From Candidatus Falkowiibacteriota bacterium (GTDB lineage: Bacteria > Patescibacteriota > Patescibacteriia > Patescibacteriales > UBA12465): 54,670 nucleotides of DNA. Position numbers and translations under genes: made by a program. The stretch's first letter is position 1; each line of letters begins with the position of its first letter. Shown one piece after another: positions 8,639 to 18,514 of this stretch. The notes under the pieces are model-generated. The model was not told the DNA's origin, searched no databases, and worked only from the letters and a program-made list of their open reading frames with translations. The stretch lies in contig JAACPL010000008.1 in NCBI GenBank assembly GCA_009995495.1, positions 1-54,670 on the forward strand, in the 5' to 3' direction.

Positions 8639-11149
8639 TTAAACTGCTCGGCGCTTAATTTCTGCTTCAACTAATTTTGAATTTTGACCATATTTTAAAC
8701 GACTAAGAGCCTTAATTCTTTCAGCCATCTGGGGATGTTTAGTTCCTAAAAGAGGCCAAATTCCTTTAAGCGTAAAGGGTCGAGTTGAACTATTGTCGAC
8801 CAATAACTTAATACAGGACATCCCCTTTTCAATATTAACTAAATCATATTCATTGAAAGTCGGAGCAAAATCTTTAATTAAAAAAGCAGCGTCATCAGAG
8901 CCAACTTTAAAACTAATCATGGTGCCAACGTTACCAAAAATTGCGTCTTTAATTTCAGTGTTATTATTTTTTGTTAGCTGACCGATGTACTGATGAGCAA
9001 TAATTAAATTAAGAGCATATTTTCTTGCCTCTGATAAAATCTGGCAAATTGAATTGGTTGTAAAATTTTGAAACTCATCGATATAAAGATAAAAATCTTT
9101 TCTATCTTCTGGCTTTATATCAGTTCTTGATAAAGAGGCCATTAAAATTTTACCAACCAAAATCATACCAAGTAAATAAGCATTCATCTCGCCAATTAAA
9201 CCTTTAGGTAAATCAATTAACAATATTTTTTGCTTGTCCATCACATCACGCATATTAAAAGAACTTTTTTGCTGGCCAATAATCGGACGCATCATGTCAT
9301 TAGAGATAAAAGCTGTTAGCTTAGAGGTGATATAAGGCACCATATTAGCTAAGGCCGCCTCACCGCCAGCCTTTTCCGCTTCTTTAGTCCAAAAATCAAC
9401 CACGGTCTGATTTTTACATTTACTAATTTTTAATCTTCTAAAATTTTCATCAGCTAAAACTTTTGAAATTTCCATTAAAGTTGAACCGCTTTCAATATCA
9501 TCCATTACCAACATCATCGCATTACGCATATATTGCTCAAACATCGGGCCTCCAGTTGCTTTTAAGTCATATAATTTATCAAAAATTCCAATCATTTCAT
9601 TGATAACAAAACCTTTTTGTTCTGGATAAGCGGGATCATAGTCAAGTAAATTAAGTCCCAGTGGTCTTTCTGTATCAGCTGGAGAAAAAATAATAACATC
9701 TTCAGCTCGTTCTGGCGGAATTCTATCTAAAATATCTTGAATTAAATCACCATTAGGATCAATAACACAAACTCCTTCCCCGTTTTGAATATCTTGAATT
9801 GCCATGTTATTTAAGGTGACAGACTTACCGGTTCCAGATTTACCAACTAAATAAGTATGACGACGTCTATCCTGTCTCTTAATCCTTATTTCTTTTTTAA
9901 CTCCACGATAAACGTTAGTGCCGAGCATAATACCTTCAGTTGGAACATCGGCTGGAGCTGGAGCAATCTTTGAAGTAAGCCATAAAATATTTGGTGTTTC
10001 TGTTGATTTTAGAGGAAAATGAAAAAGACTAGTTAACTCTTCAGTGTTTAAAAGAAAACTATGACTTTCGTTAAAACGACGATAAATAAAATCCGATATT
10101 TGTTTATCTAACGCTTGTTTTTTAGTATTTAAGCGAACCAAAACATTACCATAGCTAAAGTTACTGTATTCTGAAAAAGAATTACTTAAATTATCAAGAT
10201 AAATAGAAGCCTTTTCCTTGCTTTTAGTGCAACTAATAATTCTGATATTAACGTTAAGGCCGGCTTTAGCATTTTTTTCTTCAATATGTTTAACCATCTC
10301 CTCTTCAACTACGGTTAGTTTTTTTATTTCCTTCGGACTAGCATCAGGTTTTTTTGATGGAGCAAAGTAATCAAAAACTAACCCTAAAGATTTTAAAAAT
10401 TGAGCGCCTGGATTTGTCATCTTTATTCCTATAGAAATTGAGCCACTTTTATTAATATTTTCTACAACTTTTCTAATTCGTTTATGCCAAGAACCAAAAG
10501 CGCTTCTGACAACATATTGAATTACTAAGCTTTCATCCTTATCAAGTTTAGATAAAACATTAATCAAAGAATTCATCGGATCAGTCCCCATCTCCTTATA
10601 AGTTTTAATCGGAAAAATAAAGTCTCTTTTAGTTTTTAAATAAGCTGCCATTACTTGGCTATCTGGTTTAAAAATATTGTAATCTTCAACTTCATCAATG
10701 ACCGCTTCAGGATAGTTAGCATGAATTTGTTGCTCAATATAACGAGCATCTTTTTCTGGGGTAATAACATAAAAAGCAATTTTATTGGAGAGGGCGACAA
10801 TTTCAAAAGAAAAATGATCATCTCGACCAAAAAGCCAATGATTAAAACCTCTTTGTGCCTTAAGTCCACCGATTGAGGCAAAAATAGTTTCACCCTTAGC
10901 AATCTCTTCGATTAACTGTTGAACAGAAAAATCTTTTTTATCATCTTCTGGCTTTTCTTTTGGTAATTTAACTAAAAAAACCTTATGTTTAAAATAACGA
11001 GTTCCAGTCAAATATTTTCTCATTATTCGCAAGATTAAAAAAACTAAAAAGATAAAAGCTAGAAAAAAAATCAGCATCACCAAAATAGGCTCAAAATTAA
11101 AATTACTTTGATTTATTAAATTTAAATCCGCTGTACTTAAGTCTTGCAT
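8639..11149 (-). CDS. VirB4/TraG-like (DUF87/TraM-recognition type) ATPase, membrane anchored
   Basis: N-term TM, 'LVGKSGTGKSVTLNNMAIQDIQNGEGVCVIDPNGDL', 'FYLYIDEFQNFTTNSICQILSEARKYALNLIIAHQYIGQL'. Confidence 0.8.
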   Translation of the reverse strand: MQDLSTADLNLINQSNFNFEPILVMLIFFLAFIFLVFLILRIMRKYLTGTRYFKHKVFLVKLPKEKPEDDKKDFSVQQLIEEIAKGETIFASIGGLKAQRGFNHWLFGRDDHFSFEIVALSNKIAFYVITPEKDARYIEQQIHANYPEAVIDEVEDYNIFKPDSQVMAAYLKTKRDFIFPIKTYKEMGTDPMNSLINVLSKLDKDESLVIQYVVRSAFGSWHKRIRKVVENINKSGSISIGIKMTNPGAQFLKSLGLVFDYFAPSKKPDASPKEIKKLTVVEEEMVKHIEEKNAKAGLNVNIRIISCTKSKEKASIYLDNLSNSFSEYSNFSYGNVLVRLNTKKQALDKQISDFIYRRFNESHSFLLNTEELTSLFHFPLKSTETPNILWLTSKIAPAPADVPTEGIMLGTNVYRGVKKEIRIKRQDRRRHTYLVGKSGTGKSVTLNNMAIQDIQNGEGVCVIDPNGDLIQDILDRIPPERAEDVIIFSPADTERPLGLNLLDYDPAYPEQKGFVINEMIGIFDKLYDLKATGGPMFEQYMRNAMMLVMDDIESGSTLMEISKVLADENFRRLKISKCKNQTVVDFWTKEAEKAGGEAALANMVPYITSKLTAFISNDMMRPIIGQQKSSFNMRDVMDKQKILLIDLPKGLIGEMNAYLLGMILVGKILMASLSRTDIKPEDRKDFYLYIDEFQNFTTNSICQILSEARKYALNLIIAHQYIGQLTKNNNTEIKDAIFGNVGTMISFKVGSDDAAFLIKDFAPTFNEYDLVNIEKGMSCIKLLVDNSSTRPFTLKGIWPLLGTKHPQMAERIKALSRLKYGQNSKLVEAEIKRRAV

Positions 11150-11155
11150 AAAGCC

Positions 11156-11719
11156 TTAAAAATTATTTTTCATTTTTATTATCTTATCAACTTTTAATTT
11201 TGTTTCTTGCTCTAAAAAGAATTTATTAACTCCGGGAATAAGTTTAAGCCATTTTTTAATTAACTCAACTATTTTATTAACACTAACCAGCGTTTCATTT
11301 AGAAGTAGGCTAATTTTTTTTACCGTTTCTTCGCCCTTAATTTTAAATTCTTTTTGTTTAACAGGGGTCATTTTCAAAAAAATATCACCGAGACCATCAG
11401 CTAAAATTTTATCAATTTCTTCTTCCCTTCTTTTTTGTATTGCTGTAGTTGAACTTTGAGCTGATAAGCCAGATAATTCAATCACTTTTTTTTCCGGAAC
11501 TATAACTTTAGCGTTTTCTTCTTTTTCTACTTTATTTAAGTCTATCGCTTTTTCAGATTCAGAACTTAGATTAACTGTATCTTTTTCAAGCTCAAGGCCT
11601 TTAGTTTTTAATTCGACTACAATCTCATTCTTATTCTTAGAAATAACAGATTTCGTTGCTTCAGCTGTTAGTAACTGAATATCATCTAAATCAATTTTCT
11701 CTAATTTTTCATCTTTCAT
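11156..11719 (-). CDS. hypothetical protein
   Basis: ORF track; 7 nt from the ATPase gene, same strand. Confidence 0.55.
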   Translation of the reverse strand: MKDEKLEKIDLDDIQLLTAEATKSVISKNKNEIVVELKTKGLELEKDTVNLSSESEKAIDLNKVEKEENAKVIVPEKKVIELSGLSAQSSTTAIQKRREEEIDKILADGLGDIFLKMTPVKQKEFKIKGEETVKKISLLLNETLVSVNKIVELIKKWLKLIPGVNKFFLEQETKLKVDKIIKMKNNF

Positions 11720-11760
11720 ATTGTTTTGTTCAACTATCTATCTATAAATTAAATAATAAT

Positions 11761-11934
11761 TTATTTAACCGAGATTGCTCCGACCGGACAATCTTTAGCC
11801 GCTTCTTTAGCTAGGGCGTTTACTGTCTGAGAAATAGCTTCTGCCTTACCATTAGAGTTTATAACAAAATTTTCTGGCGAATTACCAGCACAAAGACCGC
11901 AGCCAATGCATTTTTCCTGATCTACTTTAATCAT
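11761..11934 (-). CDS. single-cluster ferredoxin (57 aa)
   Basis: Absent from the ORF track. Hand translation: MIKVDQEKCIGCGLCAGNSPENFVINSNGKAEAISQTVNALAKEAAKDCPVGAISVK; CxxCxxC...CP motif. Confidence 0.92.
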   Translation of the reverse strand: MIKVDQEKCIGCGLCAGNSPENFVINSNGKAEAISQTVNALAKEAAKDCPVGAISVK

Positions 11935-12087
11935 AAAATTTAAAAAGAAACTTAAAACTGAGTGTTTTTTTAAGTTCTGTATAATAAATATAAATTAATA
12001 TTTTACATATTTATTATAACACATTTGAAAAAAAATAAAACCATTTTAGCTTTAAAAATAAGCTAAATTTAGGCTTTTTACAAACAG

Positions 12088-12116
12088 TTGACAATTATTT
12101 AAGCTTTTGTTATATT
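12088..12116 (+). promoter_or_regulatory. sigma70-type promoter upstream of rpmA
   Basis: TTGACA (12088-12093), 17 nt, TATATT (12111-12116). Confidence 0.7.
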
Positions 12117-12185
12117 TAATCAGTAAGAACTAAAATCTAATTCAAAATATTAGCCTTTTTGGCTTTATTTTGTTAATGAAAACAT

Positions 12186-12629
12186 ATGGCACATAAGAAA
12201 GCCGCCGGTTCTACCTCCCTCGGACGAGATTCAGCGGGTAAAAGATTAGGCGTTAAACTCGGTGAAGGCTCTTGGGCTAAAACCGGAATGATTATTATCA
12301 GACAAAGAGGAACTAAGTATCACCCTGGCTTAAATGTTAAAAAGGGCAAAGATGATACACTTTTTTCAATGGCAAACGGTTTTGTTAAATTTTCTAATAA
12401 GAAAATGAGAAAGTTCAATAATACTTTAAAAGATTGCGCAATTGTTAATGTTTTGCCTGAATTTAAAGGAAGGGTTAAGCCAGTAACAGCGGTTTTGAAA
12501 AAGAAAACCCCAATGAAAAAACCAGGTAAAACTGTTAGAGTTTCTGTTAAGAAGAGTAAAATTAAAATTAGAGCCGCTAAAAGAATTGCTACTAGAGCTG
12601 AGAAAAAAATTAAACCAGTTTCTAAGTAA
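12186..12629 (+). CDS. rpmA: 50S ribosomal protein L27 with Lys-rich C-terminal extension
   Basis: '[61 protein letters not shown]'. Confidence 0.95.
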   Translation: MAHKKAAGSTSLGRDSAGKRLGVKLGEGSWAKTGMIIIRQRGTKYHPGLNVKKGKDDTLFSMANGFVKFSNKKMRKFNNTLKDCAIVNVLPEFKGRVKPVTAVLKKKTPMKKPGKTVRVSVKKSKIKIRAAKRIATRAEKKIKPVSK

Positions 12630-12654
12630 TTTTTAAATACAAAAAAGAATTACA

Positions 12655-12687
12655 AAAAAACCTTCATTTTCTTGAAGGTTTTTTTTG
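12655..12687 (+). terminator. intrinsic terminator after rpmA
   Basis: ACCTTCattttcttGAAGGTTTTTTTTG. Confidence 0.8.
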
Positions 12688-12705
12688 TAGTTGATATAAG
12701 AGTTT

Positions 12706-14370
12706 CTATTTTTTCTTACAACTCTTAATAAACTCTAAAAATAAAGGGTGCGGAACTAAAGGCCGTGAAATATATTCTGGGTGAAATTGAACGCCAACAA
12801 AAAATGGATGATCTTTTATTTCAACCGCCTCAACAATTTTATTATCAGGCGAGGTTCCAGAAATTACTAAACCTAGATCTTCAAACATCTTTCGATATTC
12901 ATTATTAAACTCATAACGATGACGGTGACGTTCGCTAACAGTTTTCTTCGCCCCCATTTTTTTATAAGCTTCTTCTAGACGAGTTCCAGATTTTAAAGCA
13001 CAAGGCCAGCCGCCAAGACGAATTGTGCCGCCATAACCTTTTTTCTTAATCAATTCAACTTGTTCCGGCATAATATGAATTACTGGATTTTTCGTCTTAT
13101 TATCAACTTCAGCGGAATTAGCATCCTTTAAACCAGCGACATTTCTCGCAAATTCAATCACAGCCATTTGCATTCCGTAGCAAAGACCAAAATAAGGAAC
13201 TTTATTTTCACGACAATATTTTATTGCTTTTATTTTACCCTCTGAGCCACGACTACCCCAACCCTGAGGAATAATGATTCCATCATAAGGTTTTAGGTAA
13301 TTTACACCTTTTATTTCAACTTCTTCAGCTGAAAGCCAGGTTATCTCAACTTTAACCTTATTAGCTGCGGCTGAATGTTTTATTGCCTCTAAGACAGAGA
13401 TATAGGAATCACCAAGTGAAAAATCACCGCTAGCAAAATATTTACCAACAATCCCAATTTTAACAACTGGATCTTTAATTTTTGAATTCTTAACCATTTG
13501 CTTCCAGTCATCGTTAGCTAAAACTTTTTTTCTGACAGGTAAATTTAATTTTTCTAAAATTCTTAAACTTAAATTATCTTTTTCAAAATTTAAAGGAATA
13601 TCATAGATAGAATCAATATCAGGAGCGGAAATAACGGCTTCTGATGAAACATTACAATTAATAGATAGTTTTTCTTTACGGGCCAAATCAAGCGGTCTCT
13701 CACTTCTAGCAACTAAAAAGTCTGGTTGAATACCGGCGGCTTGCAAATTTCTAACCGCATGTTGAGTTGGTTTTGTTTTCATCTCCCCTAATTTACTAGG
13801 AATTGGTAAAAAAGAAACCATCACGAATAAAACATCTTTTGGACTATAAAGTTTCATGACTCTAGCAGCCTCTAAAAATAAAAGATTTTCGTATTCACCA
13901 ACAGTACCACCGATTTCAATTATCATTATTTCGGCGCTAGTTTTTTCTACAGCCACATCAATTCTTCTTCTTATTTCTTGGGGAATATGAGGAACAACCT
14001 GAACACATTTACCTTTATATTCTAAATTTCTTTCTTTTTCAATCACCGTTCGGTAAATTCGACCGGTCGTCATGTAATTTTCCCGATAAATATTTTTATT
14101 TAAAAATCTCTCATAATTACCAATGTCTTGATCAGTTTCATCGCCATCTTCAGTTACAAAAACTTCACCGTGTTCAATTGGATTCATTGTTCCAGCATCT
14201 ACATTAATATAAGGATCCATTTTTATTGCACTAACATTATATCCGCGAGCTTGTAAAATATTTCCGATTGAGGCGGTCGTTACTCCCTTACCAACCCCCG
14301 ACATCACTCCGCCAACGACAAAGATATATTTAGGGTTATTGGCCTTAATTGAAATTATTTTTTTAGGCAT
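12706..14370 (-). CDS. pyrG: CTP synthase
   Basis: 'KYIFVVGGVMSGVGKGVTTASIGNIL', 'YFGLCYGMQMAVIEFARNV', 'FFVGVQFHPEYISRP'; start refined to MPKKIIS (14370), since the longer start overlaps ctpA. Confidence 0.95.
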   Translation of the reverse strand: MPKKIISIKANNPKYIFVVGGVMSGVGKGVTTASIGNILQARGYNVSAIKMDPYINVDAGTMNPIEHGEVFVTEDGDETDQDIGNYERFLNKNIYRENYMTTGRIYRTVIEKERNLEYKGKCVQVVPHIPQEIRRRIDVAVEKTSAEIMIIEIGGTVGEYENLLFLEAARVMKLYSPKDVLFVMVSFLPIPSKLGEMKTKPTQHAVRNLQAAGIQPDFLVARSERPLDLARKEKLSINCNVSSEAVISAPDIDSIYDIPLNFEKDNLSLRILEKLNLPVRKKVLANDDWKQMVKNSKIKDPVVKIGIVGKYFASGDFSLGDSYISVLEAIKHSAAANKVKVEITWLSAEEVEIKGVNYLKPYDGIIIPQGWGSRGSEGKIKAIKYCRENKVPYFGLCYGMQMAVIEFARNVAGLKDANSAEVDNKTKNPVIHIMPEQVELIKKKGYGGTIRLGGWPCALKSGTRLEEAYKKMGAKKTVSERHRHRYEFNNEYRKMFEDLGLVISGTSPDNKIVEAVEIKDHPFFVGVQFHPEYISRPLVPHPLFLEFIKSCKKK

Positions 14371-14392
14371 AGAATTTTTTCTTATATTTAAA

Positions 14393-15661
14393 TTATTTTT
14401 TAATAATTTCCAAGGCTTTATCCATTTGTGGATCAAGATCATTATTTACATCTTCAACACTTAACTCAACCTCAATATTTGGATCAATTCCCTTTTCATC
14501 AATAGAATCGCCAGCCGGGGTTAACCATTTAGAGATAGTAACCTTTAAAATAGAGCCGTCACTTAATGGTTTTAAAGCCTGGACCGAACCTTTACCAAAA
14601 GTTGTTTCACCAACTAAAGTTGCTTTTCTATAATCTCTTAAAGCTCCAGCTAAAATTTCTGAGGCTGAAGCGCTACCACCATTAACTAAAATCACAGTTT
14701 TAAAGTCTTTTAATCGAGCTAGACCACGAGCAGGATATTCATTACGACGATTGTTATTTAATTGTTCAGCCACAATTACCCCATCCTCTATCCATTCACT
14801 TGCAATATTAATCGCTGTATCTAAATAGCCGCCTGGATTATTTCTTAAGTCTAAAATTATACCCCTTGGTTGTTTTACTAAAATATCATCAACCGCCTGC
14901 TTAAATAGAAGCTCGGTATCATCATTAAAATTACTAAGACGCAAAACATAAACACCATCCGCTCGCATCTCTGTTTTTACACTTTTAACAACAATTACTC
15001 CCCGGATAATCTCCACATCAAAAGGCTTCTCATCGCCTCTAATAATTGTTAATTTTACCTTTGTGTCCTTCTCTCCTCTAATTTTTCTAACGACCTCAGT
15101 AATTGTTAAACCAATTGTTGGGGCATCATCAACGGCGTAAATTTTGTCGCCAGATCTTAACCCAGCTTTTTGAGCTGGAGTATCATCAAGCGGAGCAATA
15201 ACAGTGGTAATATCATTTCTCAAACCAATCTCAGCACCAATTCCTTCAAAAGTTCCGGCTAAATCATCACTAAATTCTTTGGTCTCAACCGGATCCATGA
15301 AAATCGTATAAGGATCCCCAGTTGACTCAGCTATACCTCTTAAAGAGCCATAAAATAAATCCTTATCTTCAATTTTATTTTTATCAACATAGTTTGTTTT
15401 AACATTATCCCAAACTTCCCAATACAAATTAAAATCAAGTTTTTCCTCTTCCACCACTTCGTCTTCCCCATAATAAGCAACTGAGCGAAAAGGATCAGCT
15501 TGATTGTTTAAACCAAAATAAAAACCGCCAGCAAAAATTAAAACAGCTAAAACTAAGGTTGGAACTATTTTTTTTGAATAATTAGAATTGCAGCTAGATT
15601 TTTCCTCGAGATTCTTGGCATCTTCGTAGCCCTGATCAAAATCATTATTTAAAGTATTCAT
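14393..15661 (-). CDS. ctpA: carboxyl-terminal processing protease (S41, PDZ)
   Basis: PDZ region, 'VNGGSASASEILAGALRDYRKATLVGETTFGKGSVQ'. Confidence 0.92.
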   Translation of the reverse strand: MNTLNNDFDQGYEDAKNLEEKSSCNSNYSKKIVPTLVLAVLIFAGGFYFGLNNQADPFRSVAYYGEDEVVEEEKLDFNLYWEVWDNVKTNYVDKNKIEDKDLFYGSLRGIAESTGDPYTIFMDPVETKEFSDDLAGTFEGIGAEIGLRNDITTVIAPLDDTPAQKAGLRSGDKIYAVDDAPTIGLTITEVVRKIRGEKDTKVKLTIIRGDEKPFDVEIIRGVIVVKSVKTEMRADGVYVLRLSNFNDDTELLFKQAVDDILVKQPRGIILDLRNNPGGYLDTAINIASEWIEDGVIVAEQLNNNRRNEYPARGLARLKDFKTVILVNGGSASASEILAGALRDYRKATLVGETTFGKGSVQALKPLSDGSILKVTISKWLTPAGDSIDEKGIDPNIEVELSVEDVNNDLDPQMDKALEIIKK

Positions 15662-15779
15662 AGATTTATATTTATTAATTTAATAACAGGCTCTTAAGCC
15701 TCACCTAAACCTTTAATCATTTTAATCAAAAAATGACTTTTAAGCAAATCGCAAGACAATTCTAGCACTTTTATTGTCT

Positions 15780-16298
15780 TTAATAAATAAAAGGGATAAT
15801 TGTTTTAAATGCTTTTGGAAGTAATGGCAAAATAATATTATTTACACCGAGTAAAAACTTAGCAATGCTTGAGACTTCAATTAAGTTGGTTATTGATCCG
15901 CCAAAGTTTAAATACCGAGAAAGAATATAAATAATTGCCCCTAAAAATAAAGAGCCTAAAATAAAACCAAAAACAGCCCCCAATAGATTATTAATTAATT
16001 TTGTTCCAGGAATAAAGGCAGCGAGCTTGAAAACTTTTTCCAAAAAAACAAAAAGTAATTCAACTAGTTTAGAGATTAATAAAAGCAGAATAATAAAAGA
16101 AATTATTTTTAAAATATTTTCTTGCCCAGAAACATAATTAGAACCCCATTCATAAAATGGTAAATAAAGACGACTAGCAAAGAAAATTCCTAAAATAAAG
16201 GCTAAAATTGCTCCAATCATTTTTATCAAACCTCTGAAAAGGCCATTGATGGCAAAACCTAGTAAAACTAAGATTAAACTTAAATCAAAAATGCTCAT
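15780..16298 (-). CDS. CvpA-like membrane protein
   Basis: 4-TM pattern, 'NGLFRGLIKMIGAILAFILGIFFA', 'LLGAVFGFILGSLFLG'. Confidence 0.65.
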   Translation of the reverse strand: MSIFDLSLILVLLGFAINGLFRGLIKMIGAILAFILGIFFASRLYLPFYEWGSNYVSGQENILKIISFIILLLLISKLVELLFVFLEKVFKLAAFIPGTKLINNLLGAVFGFILGSLFLGAIIYILSRYLNFGGSITNLIEVSSIAKFLLGVNNIILPLLPKAFKTIIPFIY

Positions 16299-16309
16299 AT
16301 ATTTTAATT

Positions 16310-17773
16310 TTATTTATCATCATTTTTCAGCTTTTGCAGGCGAGGAAAAAGTGGGGGTAATTTTTTAATCTTATTTTCTAAAAAAGCTTCTTTAATTTTT
16401 CCAGCACTTTCTGGAATAAAAGGTTCTAATAAATAAGCTAGGTTTAAAATTGTTTGGGCAATTGGTTTAAGACTTTTAACCACATCATCCTTATTTTCCA
16501 TCTTCCAAGGAGTTTCTTTACTTAAAATCTCATCACAAGCTTTAATTTTTGCCCAAATAAGTTGCAAACATTCATTAAACTTATAAACAGAAAATAGATT
16601 TTCAAAATCAATGACTAAGTTTTTTACTGAATCATCTTCTAAATCAACTTTTAAGCCAGTGATAATTTCATTTTTTTCTAATAAATTAGAAACCCGAGCG
16701 CTTAAATTACCAATCCCATTAGCCAAATCAGCGTTGTAACGATCAAAAAATTTTTCTAAAGAATAATCTCCATCCTCAAAGGGCGGAATTTCCGCTAATA
16801 AATAATAACGAAGAGCATCAGCTCCAAATTTATCAACCAGCTCGTAAGGGCTAACCCCATTACCAGCACTTTTACTTATTTTTTTTCCATTAACAGTTAA
16901 AAAACCAAAAACTAAAATCTGTTTTGAATTACTAATATCAGCTGACATTAACATCGCCTGCCACATCGCTGCTTGTGGTCTTAAATTATCTTTACCACAA
17001 ACCTGAATTCCTGGCCAAAAATTTTTAAAATCATCAGAATTTTCAGGCCAACCTAGAGTCGAAATGTAATTTACTAAAGCATCAAACCAAACATACATTA
17101 CCTGAGTATCATCTTGAGGAACAGGAACGCCGTTTGGCATTTTCTCTTTAAGACGAGAAATACTGAAATCTTGTAGACCTCTTTTGACAAAAGACTTTAT
17201 CTCTTTTAAACGACTTTCTGGTTTAACAAAATTAGGATTAGATTCGTAAAGTGCTAATAATTTTTCACCATAATTAGAAAAACGAAAAAAATAATTTTCT
17301 TCATTGATAATTTCTAGTTCTTTACTGGGGTGAAGTGGGCAAAAACCATTTTCAAGCTCGGAGTCAGTTTTTTCCATTTCACAACCAATGCAATATTTTA
17401 TTTGATAAGCTTTTTTATAAATATCTCCCTTAGCTTCACAGCGTCGCCAAAATTCCTGAGCGGCTTTTTGGTGATTTTTATCAGTTGTTCTAATAAAATT
17501 AGTATAGCTTAAATTTAATTTTTCTTTTAAAGGTAAAAATAAGCCTGAATTTTTATCACAAAATTCTTGAACCGATAAACCTGATTCTTGAGCTTTTTGA
17601 AAAATCTTTAAACCATGTTCATCGGTACCAGTATTAAAAAAGACTTTAGAACCTCTTTGCGTCATATATCTAGCCACAACATCAGCTTTAATTATTTCTG
17701 CCGCAAAACCAATATGAGGGTCGGAATTAATATAAGGTAAGGTGGTGGTAATGTAAAAATTTTTATTTGACAT
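16310..17773 (-). CDS. metG: methionyl-tRNA synthetase
   Basis: 'TTTLPYINSDPHIGFAAEIIKADVVARY', 'FLTVNGKKISKSAGNGVSP'. Confidence 0.95.
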   Translation of the reverse strand: MSNKNFYITTTLPYINSDPHIGFAAEIIKADVVARYMTQRGSKVFFNTGTDEHGLKIFQKAQESGLSVQEFCDKNSGLFLPLKEKLNLSYTNFIRTTDKNHQKAAQEFWRRCEAKGDIYKKAYQIKYCIGCEMEKTDSELENGFCPLHPSKELEIINEENYFFRFSNYGEKLLALYESNPNFVKPESRLKEIKSFVKRGLQDFSISRLKEKMPNGVPVPQDDTQVMYVWFDALVNYISTLGWPENSDDFKNFWPGIQVCGKDNLRPQAAMWQAMLMSADISNSKQILVFGFLTVNGKKISKSAGNGVSPYELVDKFGADALRYYLLAEIPPFEDGDYSLEKFFDRYNADLANGIGNLSARVSNLLEKNEIITGLKVDLEDDSVKNLVIDFENLFSVYKFNECLQLIWAKIKACDEILSKETPWKMENKDDVVKSLKPIAQTILNLAYLLEPFIPESAGKIKEAFLENKIKKLPPLFPRLQKLKNDDK

Positions 17774-17786
17774 TTTTTTTATAGCT

Positions 17787-17808
17787 AGAGGACTTAGTCC
17801 TCTTTTTA
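17787..17808. other. perfect palindrome AGAGGACTTAGTCCTCT followed by T5 (plus strand), between rsmI and metG
   Basis: Seen directly at 17787-17803. Confidence 0.6.
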
Positions 17809-18510
17809 CTTTTTTAAATTTATTTTTTTAATCAGAACAACGAACTCTCCTTTTTGATTATTAGGGTGACTTAATAAAATTTCTTTAATCTTTTCTGGCG
17901 AGCCCTCATAAAAACTTTCATGCATCTTAGTTAATTCTCTTGCCAAAGAAATTTTTAATTCAATTTTAAACTCCAGGCTCATTATAGCAAGTTCCTCCAT
18001 CAATTTTAAGACTCGATGTTTTGATTCATAAAGAACGCTAGGATATTCAGATTTAAAAACTTCTTTTAACATTGTTTGTCTTCCCTTTTTATGAGGTAAA
18101 AAGCCTAAAAATAAAAAACGATCAAAGCCAGCCCCAGCAATAGAAATAGAGGCTGTTAAGGCCGAAACCCCAGGAACGCTCTCAATTAAAACTTGTTCAC
18201 CAATTTTCTCTCTAACTAAAGTAATTAATTTACTACCTGGATCAGAAACGCCAGGAGTGCCAGCATCAGTAATTAAAGCTAAATTTTTATTATCTTTTAA
18301 GAGATTAACTATTTTCTCAATTTTAATTTCGCCAGAATGTTGATGAAAAGAAATTGTTGGAGTTTTAATCTGATAATGATTTAAAAGCACGCCACTAGTC
18401 CTAGTGTCCTCACATAAAATATAATCAGCCTCCTTAAGAACTCTTAAAGCTCTTAAAGTTATATCTTCTAAATTACCAATTGGAGTCGCCACTATTCTTA
18501 AAACACTCAT
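17806..18510 (-). CDS. rsmI: 16S rRNA (cytidine1402-2'-O)-methyltransferase
   Basis: 'LRIVATPIGNLEDITLRALRVLKEADYILCEDTRTSGVLLNHY', 'ALITDAGTPGVSDPGSKL'; start refined to MSVLRIVATP at 18510. Confidence 0.93.
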   Translation of the reverse strand: MSVLRIVATPIGNLEDITLRALRVLKEADYILCEDTRTSGVLLNHYQIKTPTISFHQHSGEIKIEKIVNLLKDNKNLALITDAGTPGVSDPGSKLITLVREKIGEQVLIESVPGVSALTASISIAGAGFDRFLFLGFLPHKKGRQTMLKEVFKSEYPSVLYESKHRVLKLMEELAIMSLEFKIELKISLARELTKMHESFYEGSPEKIKEILLSHPNNQKGEFVVLIKKINLKK

Positions 18511-18514
18511 ATAA

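Noticed and set aside
8793-10902. ORFs 8793-8981, 10651-10902 and 10655-10876 within the VirB4/TraG-like gene
   Set aside because: Out-of-frame or antisense overlaps with a conserved ATPase gene
17330-17512. Plus ORF opposite metG
   Set aside because: Shadow ORF
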